The notes under the pieces: model-generated
What the model was told of the DNA's origin: nothing
Database searches by the model: none
What the model saw: only the letters and a program-made list of their open reading frames with translations
NCBI GenBank assembly: GCA_024635655.1
Contig: JAGXIL010000038.1
Span: 1-42,885 of the forward strand
Source: Gillisia sp.
Lineage (GTDB): Bacteria > Bacteroidota > Bacteroidia > Flavobacteriales > Flavobacteriaceae
Direction of reading: 5' to 3'
Length of the DNA: 42,885 nucleotides
Made by a program: the position numbers and the translations under genes
Shown: positions 7,714-15,879 of the stretch, piece by piece
How positions within the stretch are numbered: position 1 is the first letter of the stretch
Layout of the letters: each line of letters begins with the position of its first letter

Positions 7714-8652
7714 CTAAAAGTTGTAAACGATCTCTAAACGATAATCTTTAAGGGCTTCTTTAGCTTTATCTATATCTTCTGTGAACCCGAGAATATATCC
7801 TCCACCCCCGGAACCACAAAGTTTAAGGTAATAATCGTTAGTATCGATCCCGCGTTGCCACAATTTATGAAATTGGGCCGGGATCATAGGTTTGAAATTG
7901 TCAAGGACAATATGTGAAAGTTTTTTAATGTTGCCGAAAAGGGATTTTACATCCCCCTGTAAAAAATCGTCTACACAGGCATCGGTGTGTTTGATGAACT
8001 GGGTCTTGATCATTTTTCTGAAAGGCTCCTGTTTCATATTCTCCATAAAGATCTGCACCATGGGAGCAGTTTCTCCAATAGAGCCACTGTCCAGTAAAAA
8101 TACAGCTCCTTTCCCATTCTCGGTTTGAGAAGGAATTCCTGTCGGCTCTATATTGTCCTGAGAATTTATAAGGATAGGAATACTCAAATAGCTGTTTAAA
8201 GGGTCAAGTCCGGAGGATTTTCCGTGGAAAAAGGATTCCATTTCCCCAAAGATCTTTTTCAGCTTTAGTAATTTATCGCGGGTAAGGTTTTCAAGAACGG
8301 TGATCTTATTTTCTGCATATTCGTCATAAATAGCTGCTACCAAAGCTCCACTGCTTCCTACCCCATATCCCTGCGGAATGCTGGAGTCAAAATACATCCC
8401 TCTTTCAATGTCTTTATTTAAGGTTTCAAGATCGAATTTCACAAGATTCGGATCTTTTTGCTGAAGTTCTTCCAGGTAACCTGCAAATCGTTTCAGGCCC
8501 CGGTTTGACTTTATCGTTTCTTCTGAAGGATTTTCGTCAACTTTTAATGCTCCGTTGTAGAAGTTGTATGGAATCGACAGGCCTTTGGAATCTTTAATAA
8601 TACCGTATTCTCCGAAAAGTAAGATTTTTGAATAAAATAAAGGTCCTTTCAT
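7714..8652 (-). CDS. Mevalonate kinase-like GHMP kinase
   Basis: Likely phosphorylates mevalonate with ATP. 312 residues; N-terminal YSKILLFGEYGII is the GHMP motif 1, IPQGYGVGSSGAL (residues 92-103) the ATP phosphate-binding motif 2, ESFFHGKSSGLDP carries the catalytic Asp150, and CGSGGGGYILGF is motif 3. The lineage is divergent from the classical MvaK1 but its position between diphosphomevalonate decarboxylase and a prenyltransferase supports the role. Another GHMP activity of the same pathway (phosphomevalonate kinase) is the alternative. 267 bp separate it from mvaD; that gap is AT-rich and without an ORF. Confidence 0.8.
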   Translation of the reverse strand: MKGPLFYSKILLFGEYGIIKDSKGLSIPYNFYNGALKVDENPSEETIKSNRGLKRFAGYLEELQQKDPNLVKFDLETLNKDIERGMYFDSSIPQGYGVGSSGALVAAIYDEYAENKITVLENLTRDKLLKLKKIFGEMESFFHGKSSGLDPLNSYLSIPILINSQDNIEPTGIPSQTENGKGAVFLLDSGSIGETAPMVQIFMENMKQEPFRKMIKTQFIKHTDACVDDFLQGDVKSLFGNIKKLSHIVLDNFKPMIPAQFHKLWQRGIDTNDYYLKLCGSGGGGYILGFTEDIDKAKEALKDYRLEIVYNF

Positions 8653-8919
8653 ATTGATGTGCTGTGTTAAAACTAGTAGCGGATAAGCATTTTAAATTCC
8701 ATACTTAATGCGCCATAACCTCAGGAAAAATTATAAAACTTTGATAATTTAATTTTTAAAAAAATGTAAATTTATTTTTAAAATTACTTTCCCGTTTTCT
8801 TAAAAGATAAGAAGCTTTTCTTCCTTATAATTTAAAATTGCTGTTAAAGTTAATAAATCCGAACGAATATTACTTGCAGGTACTAAGGGAATTAGAGGAT
8901 AAATTTTTCTCTCAAATCC

Positions 8920-10005
8920 TTAATTTAGCTTAACTGCACCTTTCCCAACGTGATCGCAAAGATACTGCTCATTTTCGCAATACGCAACTAACTCATTCTT
9001 AATGAATTCTAAAATTTTTTCTTTAGACTCCTTGGGGTACAGCACATGCACATTAGCGCCTGCATCCAGGGTGAAACAAACGGGGAGCCCGGTATTCTCC
9101 CTGAATTTCCATATTTTATTAATGATCTCCAGCGTATTGGGCTTCATTAGGATGAAGTACGGCTTACTGCTCATCATCATAGCGTGTAGGGTGAGAGCCT
9201 CACGCTCCACAACCTCAATGAAGCCATTGAGATCTCCCTGCTCGAAAATCTCCTGAAGCGCATTTAAATTGTTGTGGGCCTGTGCAAATCTCTCATCTGC
9301 AAAAGGATGGCCGTGCATCAGGTTATGGCCTACGCTGCTGCTTACCTGTTTTGACCCTTTATCTACCAGTAAAATCGTATCCTGAAAATTATAAAAAACC
9401 TCATGCACAGGTTTTTTATATTGAACTCCGTATAGGTCACTGCTGCTTTCCGTCTTTTTGTGATTTCCCCAAACCACAAGTCCGCCTTCTATACTTCGGC
9501 AGGCACTTCCCGAACCTAATCGTGCGAGAAAAGAGGCTTTCCTGTTAAAATATTCTTCCGTCATTTCCGGATTCAGCTCTTTTTCAAGGCTCATAATACA
9601 AAGTGCCAAAGCGCTCATTCCACTGGCCGAAGAGGCGATCCCACTGCTGTGCGGAAAAGAATTTTCTGTTCTTATGATAAGAGAATAATCCTTTAGGAAC
9701 GGAACATATTTTTCAATTCGCTCAAGAAAGGTTTTAATTTTAGGTTTAAAATCTTCTTTCTTCTTACCTTCAAAATAAAGTTCGAATCTAAAACCTTCCG
9801 CAGAGCTTTCCCTTTTCTCAAATTCCAAAGTTGTAGTTGTTTTGGAAGTATTTAAGGTGAAACTAATGGAAGGATTTGCGGGGATCTGTTCCTCCTTTTT
9901 TCCCCAGTACTTCACCAGGGCTATATTGCTGGGTGCCTGCCAGGTAACCTTTCCGCTTTCAATCTCTTTGTTTGGAGAAGAGGATATGAAGTCATTTTGA
10001 TCCAT
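8920..10005 (-). CDS. mvaD: Diphosphomevalonate decarboxylase
   Basis: Makes isopentenyl diphosphate from mevalonate 5-diphosphate with ATP. 361 residues; APSNIALVKYWGK (residues 24-36) and NSFPHSSGIASSASGMSAL (about 115-133) are diagnostic for the family, as are GSGSACRSIEGG and CFTLDAGANVHVLY near the C-terminus. Start ATG 10005 is supported by a promoter box just upstream. The first gene of the isoprenoid cluster mvaD - kinase - ubiA; divergent from tspO across 97 bp. Confidence 0.95.
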   Translation of the reverse strand: MDQNDFISSSPNKEIESGKVTWQAPSNIALVKYWGKKEEQIPANPSISFTLNTSKTTTTLEFEKRESSAEGFRFELYFEGKKKEDFKPKIKTFLERIEKYVPFLKDYSLIIRTENSFPHSSGIASSASGMSALALCIMSLEKELNPEMTEEYFNRKASFLARLGSGSACRSIEGGLVVWGNHKKTESSSDLYGVQYKKPVHEVFYNFQDTILLVDKGSKQVSSSVGHNLMHGHPFADERFAQAHNNLNALQEIFEQGDLNGFIEVVEREALTLHAMMMSSKPYFILMKPNTLEIINKIWKFRENTGLPVCFTLDAGANVHVLYPKESKEKILEFIKNELVAYCENEQYLCDHVGKGAVKLN

Positions 10006-10021
10006 TCAAAAAATATTTAGG

Positions 10022-10052
10022 CAAATATACTTTTTTAGTTTACAGCGGATAA
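10022..10052 (-). promoter_or_regulatory. Promoter of mvaD
   Basis: Minus-strand TATATTTG (10029-10022) matches TAnnTTTG exactly; TTA (10052-10050) stands 20 bp upstream in place of TTG. The leader to ATG 10005 would be only about 10 nt, common in Flavobacteriia. Confidence 0.5.
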
Positions 10053-10102
10053 CCGGGCATTTCAAATAAATTCCTATTTTACATTGATTTTCAAACAACA
10101 CG

Positions 10103-10579
10103 ATGGCCGCAAGAGTTTTCATAAAAGTTGCTATTGCAATTGGGATATGCCTTTTTATAGGCTTTGTAGCTTCTTTGGCTACACAGGCCAGTATTTCAAC
10201 CTGGTATCCTTCCCTGGACAAGCCATGGTTCAATCCGCCAAACTGGATCTTTGGCCCGGTTTGGATCTTTCTCTATGTTCTTATGGGTATTGCAGCCGGA
10301 ATAGTTTGGAACAAAGGTTTTTATCATAAATGGGTGCAAACGGCTTTATACCATTTCGGATTCCAGTTACTCCTGAACGGGGCCTGGTCCCTGCTATTTT
10401 TTGGACTACAAGAACCCCTGTGGGCGCTTATAGACATTGTTGCTCTCTTTATTTTTCTTATTTTCACCATCAAGTGGTTTAAGATTGTAAGCAATACAGC
10501 TGCTTACCTACTTATTCCCTATGCCGTTTGGGTATTATTTGCCGCAATCCTCAATTTTGAGATCTGGCGCCTTAATTGA
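10103..10579 (+). CDS. tspO: TspO/MBR family tryptophan-rich sensory protein
   Basis: 158 residues, five membrane helices, the normal size. Characteristic motifs: WYPSLDKPWFNPPNWIFGPVW, then LLNGAWSLLFFGLQEPLWALIDI and PYAVWVLFAAILNFEIW. Homologues bind porphyrins, and in bacteria influence tetrapyrrole and stress regulation; the ligand here is unknown. It ends 5 bp before the ATG of the following SDR gene, so the two are probably one transcript. A GntA-like heme protein occurs 5 kb away, but no direct link is visible. Confidence 0.92.
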   Translation: MAARVFIKVAIAIGICLFIGFVASLATQASISTWYPSLDKPWFNPPNWIFGPVWIFLYVLMGIAAGIVWNKGFYHKWVQTALYHFGFQLLLNGAWSLLFFGLQEPLWALIDIVALFIFLIFTIKWFKIVSNTAAYLLIPYAVWVLFAAILNFEIWRLN

Positions 10580-10584
10580 TTCTT

Positions 10585-11403
10585 ATGAAGAAAACTATTT
10601 TTATTACCGGTGCCTCCAGCGGCATAGGAAAGGCTACTGCTTTATATTTTTTTTATAAAGGTTGGAATGTTGCTGCCACCATGCGTTCTCCTGAAAAAGA
10701 TGAGGAGCTTTCAAAACTTGAGGGAATTAATGTATATAAACTTGATGTTACCAATCTGGAAGAAATTTCTGCTGTAACAAGTAAGATCTATCAGGATCAT
10801 GGCCGTATAGATGTACTTTTAAATAACGCGGGTTATGCTGAAGTGGGTGCTTTTGAAAAATCTAAAGATGAAGAGGTGAGGGCACAATTTGATGTAAATG
10901 TTTTTGGAGCTATGAATCTTACCCGGGAGATCATCCCTTACTTCAGAAAACAAGGGGAAGGTACTATAATTAATGTCACTTCTGTGGGAGGCAAGATGAC
11001 CTTTCCGCTTTACAGCATATATAGTGCTTCAAAGTGGGCTTTGGAAGGTTTTGCTGAATCCCTGCAATATGAACTTCAACAATTCAACATTAAAATAAAG
11101 AATGTAGAACCCGGCCCTATAAAAACAGATTTTTACAGTCGGTCGCAAAATGTGTTTGAAAATGAGGCAGTTTCGGGCTATGAGAACTATGAAAAGAATA
11201 TCTTAGGTAATATGTCAAAAGCCGGGGCGAAGGCACCCGGTCCTGAAATTGTTGCCAAAACCATATTTAAGGCTGCAACAGATGGCAGATCCACATTGAG
11301 ATATCCTGCGGGAGGAAAGGCCAAATTCATCTTATTTTTTAGAAAAGTTATGCCGGGCCACTTCTTCAATAAATTGGTCTCTAAAACTATGGAGCGGCGT
11401 TAG
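10585..11403 (+). CDS. Classical short-chain dehydrogenase/reductase (SDR)
   Basis: 272 residues. TGASSGIG near residue 8 is the Rossmann cofactor motif, NNAG the structural motif, Ser in VTSVGG and YSASK the catalytic Ser/Tyr/Lys. After the TGxxxGIG motif no acidic residue follows the second strand (ATMRSPEK), so NADP is more likely than NAD. I start at ATG 10585; a TTG three codons earlier overlaps the tspO stop. The C-terminal extension resembles the SDR subgroup used for ketone or aldehyde reduction, substrate unknown. The 3' end overlaps the convergent flavoprotein gene by 17 bp. Confidence 0.88.
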   Translation: MKKTIFITGASSGIGKATALYFFYKGWNVAATMRSPEKDEELSKLEGINVYKLDVTNLEEISAVTSKIYQDHGRIDVLLNNAGYAEVGAFEKSKDEEVRAQFDVNVFGAMNLTREIIPYFRKQGEGTIINVTSVGGKMTFPLYSIYSASKWALEGFAESLQYELQQFNIKIKNVEPGPIKTDFYSRSQNVFENEAVSGYENYEKNILGNMSKAGAKAPGPEIVAKTIFKAATDGRSTLRYPAGGKAKFILFFRKVMPGHFFNKLVSKTMERR

Positions 11404-12634
11404 GGGAATTCATTGCCTTCGCCGCAATAAATCCTCCGGTCCAGGCATTTTGAAAATTAAACCCCCCGGTGATCGCATCTATATTTAATACTTCCCCGGC
11501 AAAATAAAGATTTTTGTGAAGTTTACTTTCAAAGGTTTTAAAGTTCACCTCTTTTAAAACTACTCCCCCCGCAGTAACAAATTCTTCCTTAAAAGTACTC
11601 TTACCATTTACTTCAAATATCGCCTTGCAAAGCTGCTCACTCAGCCCCTTAAGCCGGTGTTTGTTAAGATCGGCCCAAATTTCATTTTCCCCGATCCCTG
11701 CCGCCAAAACCAAATTTCGCCATAATCGTTTCGGAAGTTCAAATTGGGTGTATTTAAATATCTGCTGTTTTGCATGGGTAAGTTTTAATTCCAAAAGTTC
11801 TTCGAGAATATCTTCAGCTGTGTATCCCGGTAACCAGTTTACTCTTATTCTAAATTTATAATTTACCGAATTTAGTTCCCTGGCGCCCCAGGCTGAAAGT
11901 TTCAGGATTCCCGGGCCGCTCATTCCCCAGTGGGTGATCAACAGCGGTCCCTGGCTTTCCAGTTTTTTGCTGCCTCCGGATTTAAAATCCAGCATCACCT
12001 TTATTTCGGCATTTGTAGCTACCCCGGGGAGGTCCTGGATCCTCTTGTCTTTGATATTAAAAGTAAAAAGCGAAGGAACTGCAGATTCTATATTATGTCC
12101 AAGCTTCTCCAGTAATTTCCAGATCTTTGGATTACTTCCCGTGGCAACCAGGATCTTTTCTGCAGAAAAATCCCCCTGATTTGTGCTTATCTTCCAGTTA
12201 TTGTTTTCCTTTATAAGCTGTTGAACCGAATGATTTTGTAATACTTTTATCCCCAGCCTCGAAGTTTCCTGAAGAAAACAATTGATTATAGTTTCTGAAG
12301 AATCTGAAACCGGGAACATTCTTCCGTCTTCCTCAATTTTGAGCTCGATCCCCCGCTCCTCAAACCAGGCGATGGTGTCTCCGGTCATGAAGCTATGAAA
12401 GGGACCCCTAAGTTCCTTTTCTCCCCGGGGATAATTCTTTACAAGCTCGTTGGGAATGAACTCGGCGTGGGTAACATTACATCGGCCACCCCCTGAGATC
12501 CGCACTTTGGTGAGCACTTCTTTTCCGCGTTCCAGGATGATTATTTTCGCCCCGGGATTCATTTCTGCCGCATTGATCGCTGCAAAAAATCCAGCCGCCC
12601 CGCCGCCAATGATGATAATGTCAAATGTGTTCAT
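11387..12634 (-). CDS. HI0933/YhiN-family FAD-dependent flavoprotein (BaiN-like)
   Basis: 415 residues from ATG 12634. IIIGGGAAGFFAA is the FAD-binding Rossmann motif, followed by the family signature KVRISGGGRCNVTH; NFKTFESKLHKNLYFAGEVLNIDAITGGFNFQNAWTGG closes the FAD site. Members are known as HI0933-like proteins and include proposed aminoacetone oxidases and BaiN; the physiological reaction is not settled. I reject the 37-codon extension upstream because it reads through a degenerate simple repeat (12635-12745) of TTTTCGGTT-like units and gives a low-complexity N-E-R-K peptide. The convergent SDR overlaps its end by 17 bp. Confidence 0.85.
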   Translation of the reverse strand: MNTFDIIIIGGGAAGFFAAINAAEMNPGAKIIILERGKEVLTKVRISGGGRCNVTHAEFIPNELVKNYPRGEKELRGPFHSFMTGDTIAWFEERGIELKIEEDGRMFPVSDSSETIINCFLQETSRLGIKVLQNHSVQQLIKENNNWKISTNQGDFSAEKILVATGSNPKIWKLLEKLGHNIESAVPSLFTFNIKDKRIQDLPGVATNAEIKVMLDFKSGGSKKLESQGPLLITHWGMSGPGILKLSAWGARELNSVNYKFRIRVNWLPGYTAEDILEELLELKLTHAKQQIFKYTQFELPKRLWRNLVLAAGIGENEIWADLNKHRLKGLSEQLCKAIFEVNGKSTFKEEFVTAGGVVLKEVNFKTFESKLHKNLYFAGEVLNIDAITGGFNFQNAWTGGFIAAKAMNSPNAAP

Positions 12635-12636
12635 TT

Positions 12637-12720
12637 TCTCAGTTCTCAGTTTTCGGTTTTTAGTTTTCGGTTCCCGGTTTTCTGTTTCTCGGTTGTCAGT
12701 TATCGGTTTTCGGTTCAATT
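12637..12720. repeat. Degenerate TTTTCGGTT/TCAGTT simple repeat
   Basis: About ten imperfect 7-9 bp units such as TTTTCGGTT, CTCAGTT, TTCCCGG. Related low-complexity stretches (AACAGAA, GACTAAA) occur at 34877-34945. Non-coding. Confidence 0.6.
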
Positions 12721-12794
12721 TTTGTGGAGTCCTAAATAATAACATTCTGAATAATTTATTTTTCCTATATCCGTGGACTCAGGCCAATCTTCTG

Positions 12795-13481
12795 TTATAG
12801 CAGATCGGGATAATCAGATATGATCCCGTCTACTCCAAAATTCTTCATTCGCTGAATAGCCTCAGGATCATTTACTGTCCACACATTTACCAGGAATCCC
12901 TGCTGCTGGGAAAGTTTTACGTTTGCCCGGGTAATGATTCCAATGGAAGGATGAATGGCTTTGGCCTTTACAAGTTTCCCAAGTTCTATAGCTTCAGGAA
13001 AACTGGCTTTACTTAAAATTCCAATAGGAATATTGGGATCTATGCCGTATACCTCGAAAAGTTCGTTTTTTTGAAAACTTGAGACTATAAAATCTTCATA
13101 GCTCCAGTTCCTGTTTTTAAGATAATCCCTGATGATCTCACAGGTTCCCGGGGCCGTATGAGATCCTTTAAGTTCAATATTGATCCGGCATTTTCCCTCG
13201 ATAAGGTCCAGCACTTCCTTGAGCAAGGGGATCTTAAACTTACCCTCGATCTTCAAAGCCCTTAGTTCCTCAAGGGTTTTGCCGGCTACTTCTCCTTCTC
13301 CATTGGTGGTGCGGTCCAGGGTAAAATCGTGAATGACTACCAACTCTCCCGTCCGGCATCTATGCACATCCAGCTCAATAGCACCAACTCCAAGTTCCAG
13401 GGCTTTTTGAATGCTTTCAAGTGTGTTTTCAGCAAGATGACCTTTTGCTCCCCGATGTCCAATTTTGAGTGGTTGTTTCAT
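12795..13481 (-). CDS. Glycerophosphodiester phosphodiesterase, cytoplasmic
   Basis: 228 residues, a minimal GDPD TIM barrel without signal peptide. HRGAKGHLAENT (catalytic His9, Arg10, Glu19), AIELDVHRC (Glu, Asp metal ligands near 37-39) and VIHDFTLDRTTNG (second catalytic His near 51) are all present, as is the late NIELKG acid. It should hydrolyse glycerophosphodiesters to glycerol-3-phosphate and an alcohol. The UgpQ-like size fits bacterial cytosolic forms. The ATG lies 4 bp after a perfect TATCTTTG promoter box, so the leader is nearly absent. Confidence 0.92.
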   Translation of the reverse strand: MKQPLKIGHRGAKGHLAENTLESIQKALELGVGAIELDVHRCRTGELVVIHDFTLDRTTNGEGEVAGKTLEELRALKIEGKFKIPLLKEVLDLIEGKCRINIELKGSHTAPGTCEIIRDYLKNRNWSYEDFIVSSFQKNELFEVYGIDPNIPIGILSKASFPEAIELGKLVKAKAIHPSIGIITRANVKLSQQQGFLVNVWTVNDPEAIQRMKNFGVDGIISDYPDLL

Positions 13482-13485
13482 GCTG

Positions 13486-13493
13486 CAAAGATA
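13486..13493 (-). promoter_or_regulatory. -7 box of the glycerophosphodiesterase promoter
   Basis: Minus-strand TATCTTTG, exact TAnnTTTG, ending 4 bp before the ATG at 13481; the transcript would be close to leaderless. No clear TTG at -33. Confidence 0.45.
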
Positions 13494-13626
13494 TTTAATT
13501 CACAGTAAAAAGTCATATTTGTAAGATAGTCTGCAAAAAATGTTTAGAAGACCTTACCACTACTTAACATTTTTTTTAAAGCCTTGCTCCTTAATTTTAC
13601 CCAATCAACTATTAGATCTTAGCAGG

Positions 13627-14475
13627 ATGAGTAAACCCAAAGAATTTCCCGAACAGGACCAGGAACAACCGGGTAAGGAACACAAAATGAACCCGGAGCC
13701 GGAGATAATTCGGAAAAATTACAAGGGTAGTGGCAAACTTCAGGATAAAATCGCTCTGATTACCGGTGGTGATAGTGGCATAGGCCGAAGTGTAGCAGTG
13801 CATTTCGCAAAAGAGGGCGCTAATATTGCCATCGTTTACCTCGAGGAAGATAAAGATGCAAAGGAGACCAAAAGAATGGTAGAAGAAGCTGGTTCAAAAT
13901 GTATCATCATAGAGGGGGACCTTAGAGAAGAAGATTTTTGTAAAGAAATGATCTCGAAGACGGTTAAAGAATTTGGGGGGTTGAATATCCTGGTTAACAA
14001 TGCCGCTATGCAATTTCCCAAAGATGATCCCGGGGATATTTCTTCCAATCAACTTCACAAAACTTTCGAGACCAATATCTATCCGTATTTCTATGCTCTT
14101 CAGGAAGCGCTCAAACACCTAAAGGAAGGAGATTGTATTATTAATACTACGTCGGTAACTGCATATAGGGGAAGTACCCATCTTTTAGATTATTCCAGTA
14201 CCAAGGGGGCTATAGTAACCTTTACCCGCTCGCTTTCAAAAATGCTGGCAGAGAAGAAGATAAGAGTGAATGCGGTGGCACCGGGACCTATCTGGACTCC
14301 TTTAATTCCCTCCAGTTTTGATGAAGTGTCTGATTTTGGACAGAAAGTTCCTATGGGAAGAGCAGGACAACCCAGTGAGGTGGGACCTGCCTACGTTTTT
14401 TTAGCCTGTGAAGACAGTAGTTATATCACTGGCCAGGTAATACATGTAAACGGAGGTGAAATAGTAGGAGCATAA
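13627..14475 (+). CDS. SDR oxidoreductase of the YghA/YhdF stress-type group
   Basis: 282 residues. The N-terminal 38 residues are polar and proline/glutamate-rich (PEQDQEQPGKEHKMNPEPE), typical of this SDR subgroup, followed by IALITGGDSGIGR, NNAAMQ, TTSVTAY (Ser) and YSSTK (Tyr, Lys). The C-terminal ITGQVIHVNGGEIV is conserved in the group. Homologues in E. coli (YghA) and Bacillus (YhdF, YdaD) are general-stress NADP-dependent reductases with poorly known substrates. I start at ATG 13627: the upstream extension is AT-rich and not SDR-like. Confidence 0.88.
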   Translation: MSKPKEFPEQDQEQPGKEHKMNPEPEIIRKNYKGSGKLQDKIALITGGDSGIGRSVAVHFAKEGANIAIVYLEEDKDAKETKRMVEEAGSKCIIIEGDLREEDFCKEMISKTVKEFGGLNILVNNAAMQFPKDDPGDISSNQLHKTFETNIYPYFYALQEALKHLKEGDCIINTTSVTAYRGSTHLLDYSSTKGAIVTFTRSLSKMLAEKKIRVNAVAPGPIWTPLIPSSFDEVSDFGQKVPMGRAGQPSEVGPAYVFLACEDSSYITGQVIHVNGGEIVGA

Positions 14476-14529
14476 CTTCAGCTTTTCTTTTTATTTTTAG
14501 GTTACCACAAACCACATATTATTCTAAAA

Positions 14530-15051
14530 ATGCAAAATATTTTTGAAGCCTCAGGTAGCTCTCTCCTGGCTATAATTGCAAGTGCAGCAGGAGTTTATAT
14601 AGCAATAATAATACTTACCAGGATCGCAGGCAAGCGAAGTTTTTCAAAAATGTCAAATTTTGATTTTGCCATGACTATTTCTATCGGTGCTATGATAGCA
14701 ACAACAGTTTTATCGCCTTCAGTTAGTTTTATACAAGGGATCACCGGCCTTACGGCCATTTTTGTTTTGGAACTAATTTCCAATAATCTCAGGCAGTATA
14801 GTGTATACCAAAAATTGATTGATAATACGCCAATACTTCTCATGGATGGTTCTGAAATATTGTACAAAAATCTTCAAAAAGCGAGGTTGACCAAAGAAGA
14901 TCTTTTAGCCAATTTAAGGCAGGCAAACGTCCTGCAACTTTCGCAGGTCAAAGCCGTAGTTTTCGAAAATACAGGAGAGATTTCGGTTTTACATTCAAAC
15001 AATTCTTCTGTTCAAGTCGAAGATTTCCTATTAACAAATGTGAAAAAATAG
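14530..15051 (+). CDS. DUF421 membrane protein (YetF/YcaP-like)
   Basis: 173 residues. Three N-terminal membrane helices (residues about 10-90) with the DUF421 motif LTRIAGKRSFSKMSNFDFAMTISIGAMIATT, then a cytosolic domain with NTPILLMDGSEIL and LTKEDLLANLRQ. Homologues include Bacillus YetF and YcaP. The function is unknown; a role in envelope or stress response has been suggested for the family. It follows the SDR by 54 bp and precedes SemiSWEET by 2 bp. Confidence 0.85.
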   Translation: MQNIFEASGSSLLAIIASAAGVYIAIIILTRIAGKRSFSKMSNFDFAMTISIGAMIATTVLSPSVSFIQGITGLTAIFVLELISNNLRQYSVYQKLIDNTPILLMDGSEILYKNLQKARLTKEDLLANLRQANVLQLSQVKAVVFENTGEISVLHSNNSSVQVEDFLLTNVKK

Positions 15052-15053
15052 TT

Positions 15054-15326
15054 ATGATAGAATGGACTGATGTATTGGGATTGGTAGCCGGTATTTGCAC
15101 TACAGTTGCTGTAATTCCACAAATAAGAAAAGCCTGGAAAACCAAAAAAGTGGAAGATGTTTCTCCGGGAATGTTCATTGTATTAATTATAGGCCTGGCT
15201 TTATGGGTGGTATATGGAATAACTCAGGAGGACCTTCCTATTATTGCTACCAATGGGGCAGCACTGGCATTAAATGGATTGATGCTATACCTGATGGTGC
15301 ATTATAAACATAAAAATGAAGAGTAA
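15054..15326 (+). CDS. SemiSWEET-type sugar transporter (PQ-loop repeat)
   Basis: 90 residues, three membrane helices, the usual size of bacterial SemiSWEETs that dimerise to form a sugar uniporter. VIPQIRKAWKTKKVEDVSPGMF is the PQ-loop motif after helix 1, and the ATNGAALALNGLML helix carries the conserved Asn of the substrate site. The substrate is presumably a mono- or disaccharide. It starts 2 bp after DUF421 and is likely cotranscribed with it. Confidence 0.88.
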   Translation: MIEWTDVLGLVAGICTTVAVIPQIRKAWKTKKVEDVSPGMFIVLIIGLALWVVYGITQEDLPIIATNGAALALNGLMLYLMVHYKHKNEE

Positions 15327-15327
15327 T

Positions 15328-15618
15328 TTATATATAGACCAATACTGCTCCAAGACCAAAAATAATATGGGCTATAAAGAGTTGTAAGTAAAATTCCCTA
15401 AATTTTATATCAGGAGGGGCTGAGTTAAGATTAAAAAATATCTTCCATCCCGATATTCCCATCAATCCTGCAATAGCTCCAAGAAAGGCTCCATTTTCTA
15501 AAGAAGGTTCCAGGGTTGTAATCCTCCAGGTAAAGTCAAAAACTATAACAAAAAACCACCCTATAATATAAGGAATGATCCATTCTGTAACATTTCTTTT
15601 ACCAGGGTTTAATCTTAT
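15328..15618 (-). pseudogene. Small membrane protein frame without a normal start codon
   Basis: An open minus-strand frame of 96 codons between stops (TAA at 15619-15621 and at 15328-15330). It has four hydrophobic segments, e.g. WIIPYIIGWFFVIVFDF and LFIAHIIFGLGAVLVYI, separated by polar loops with EPSLENGAF and NSAPPDIKF. That composition looks like a real small integral membrane protein, not a random frame. However no ATG, GTG or TTG precedes residue 53 (MGISGW), so it is either 5'-truncated, frameshifted or begins at a rare ATA/ATT codon. I do not recognise the family. The remaining bases 15622-15831 show nothing coding. Confidence 0.45.
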
Positions 15619-15831
15619 TTATGGTTAAACTTTAATATAACTCGTTTAGAAGATGAGGTTCTTTAAACTTGCTGGCATTGATCCATGACCATTTGTAGCT
15701 GAAAAGGGTCATCAAATAAGTCGCAATATGGCCTCTAAAGAATACTAGAATATAGTTCATCGGCTGTTAATCTTCCTCTAAAAATAAACTAATTTATTCT
15801 TAATCACCTTTTAAATAGCTTGTGTTCACAA

Positions 15832-15839
15832 TAGATTTG
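15832..15839 (+). promoter_or_regulatory. -7 box of the heme N-oxygenase operon promoter
   Basis: TAGATTTG, exact TAnnTTTG. No TTG at -33 (TTT stands there). The leader of about 35 nt holds a small hairpin GACGG-AAAGAG-CCGTC at 15852-15867, 12 bp before the ATG. Confidence 0.4.
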
Positions 15840-15879
15840 TAGTTATGACGAGACGGAAAGAGCCGTCCAAATTGATCTT

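Noticed and set aside
12635..12745. N-terminal extension of the HI0933-family flavoprotein
   Set aside because: It is translated from a simple repeat; the FAD motif begins a few residues after ATG 12634, as expected for the family.
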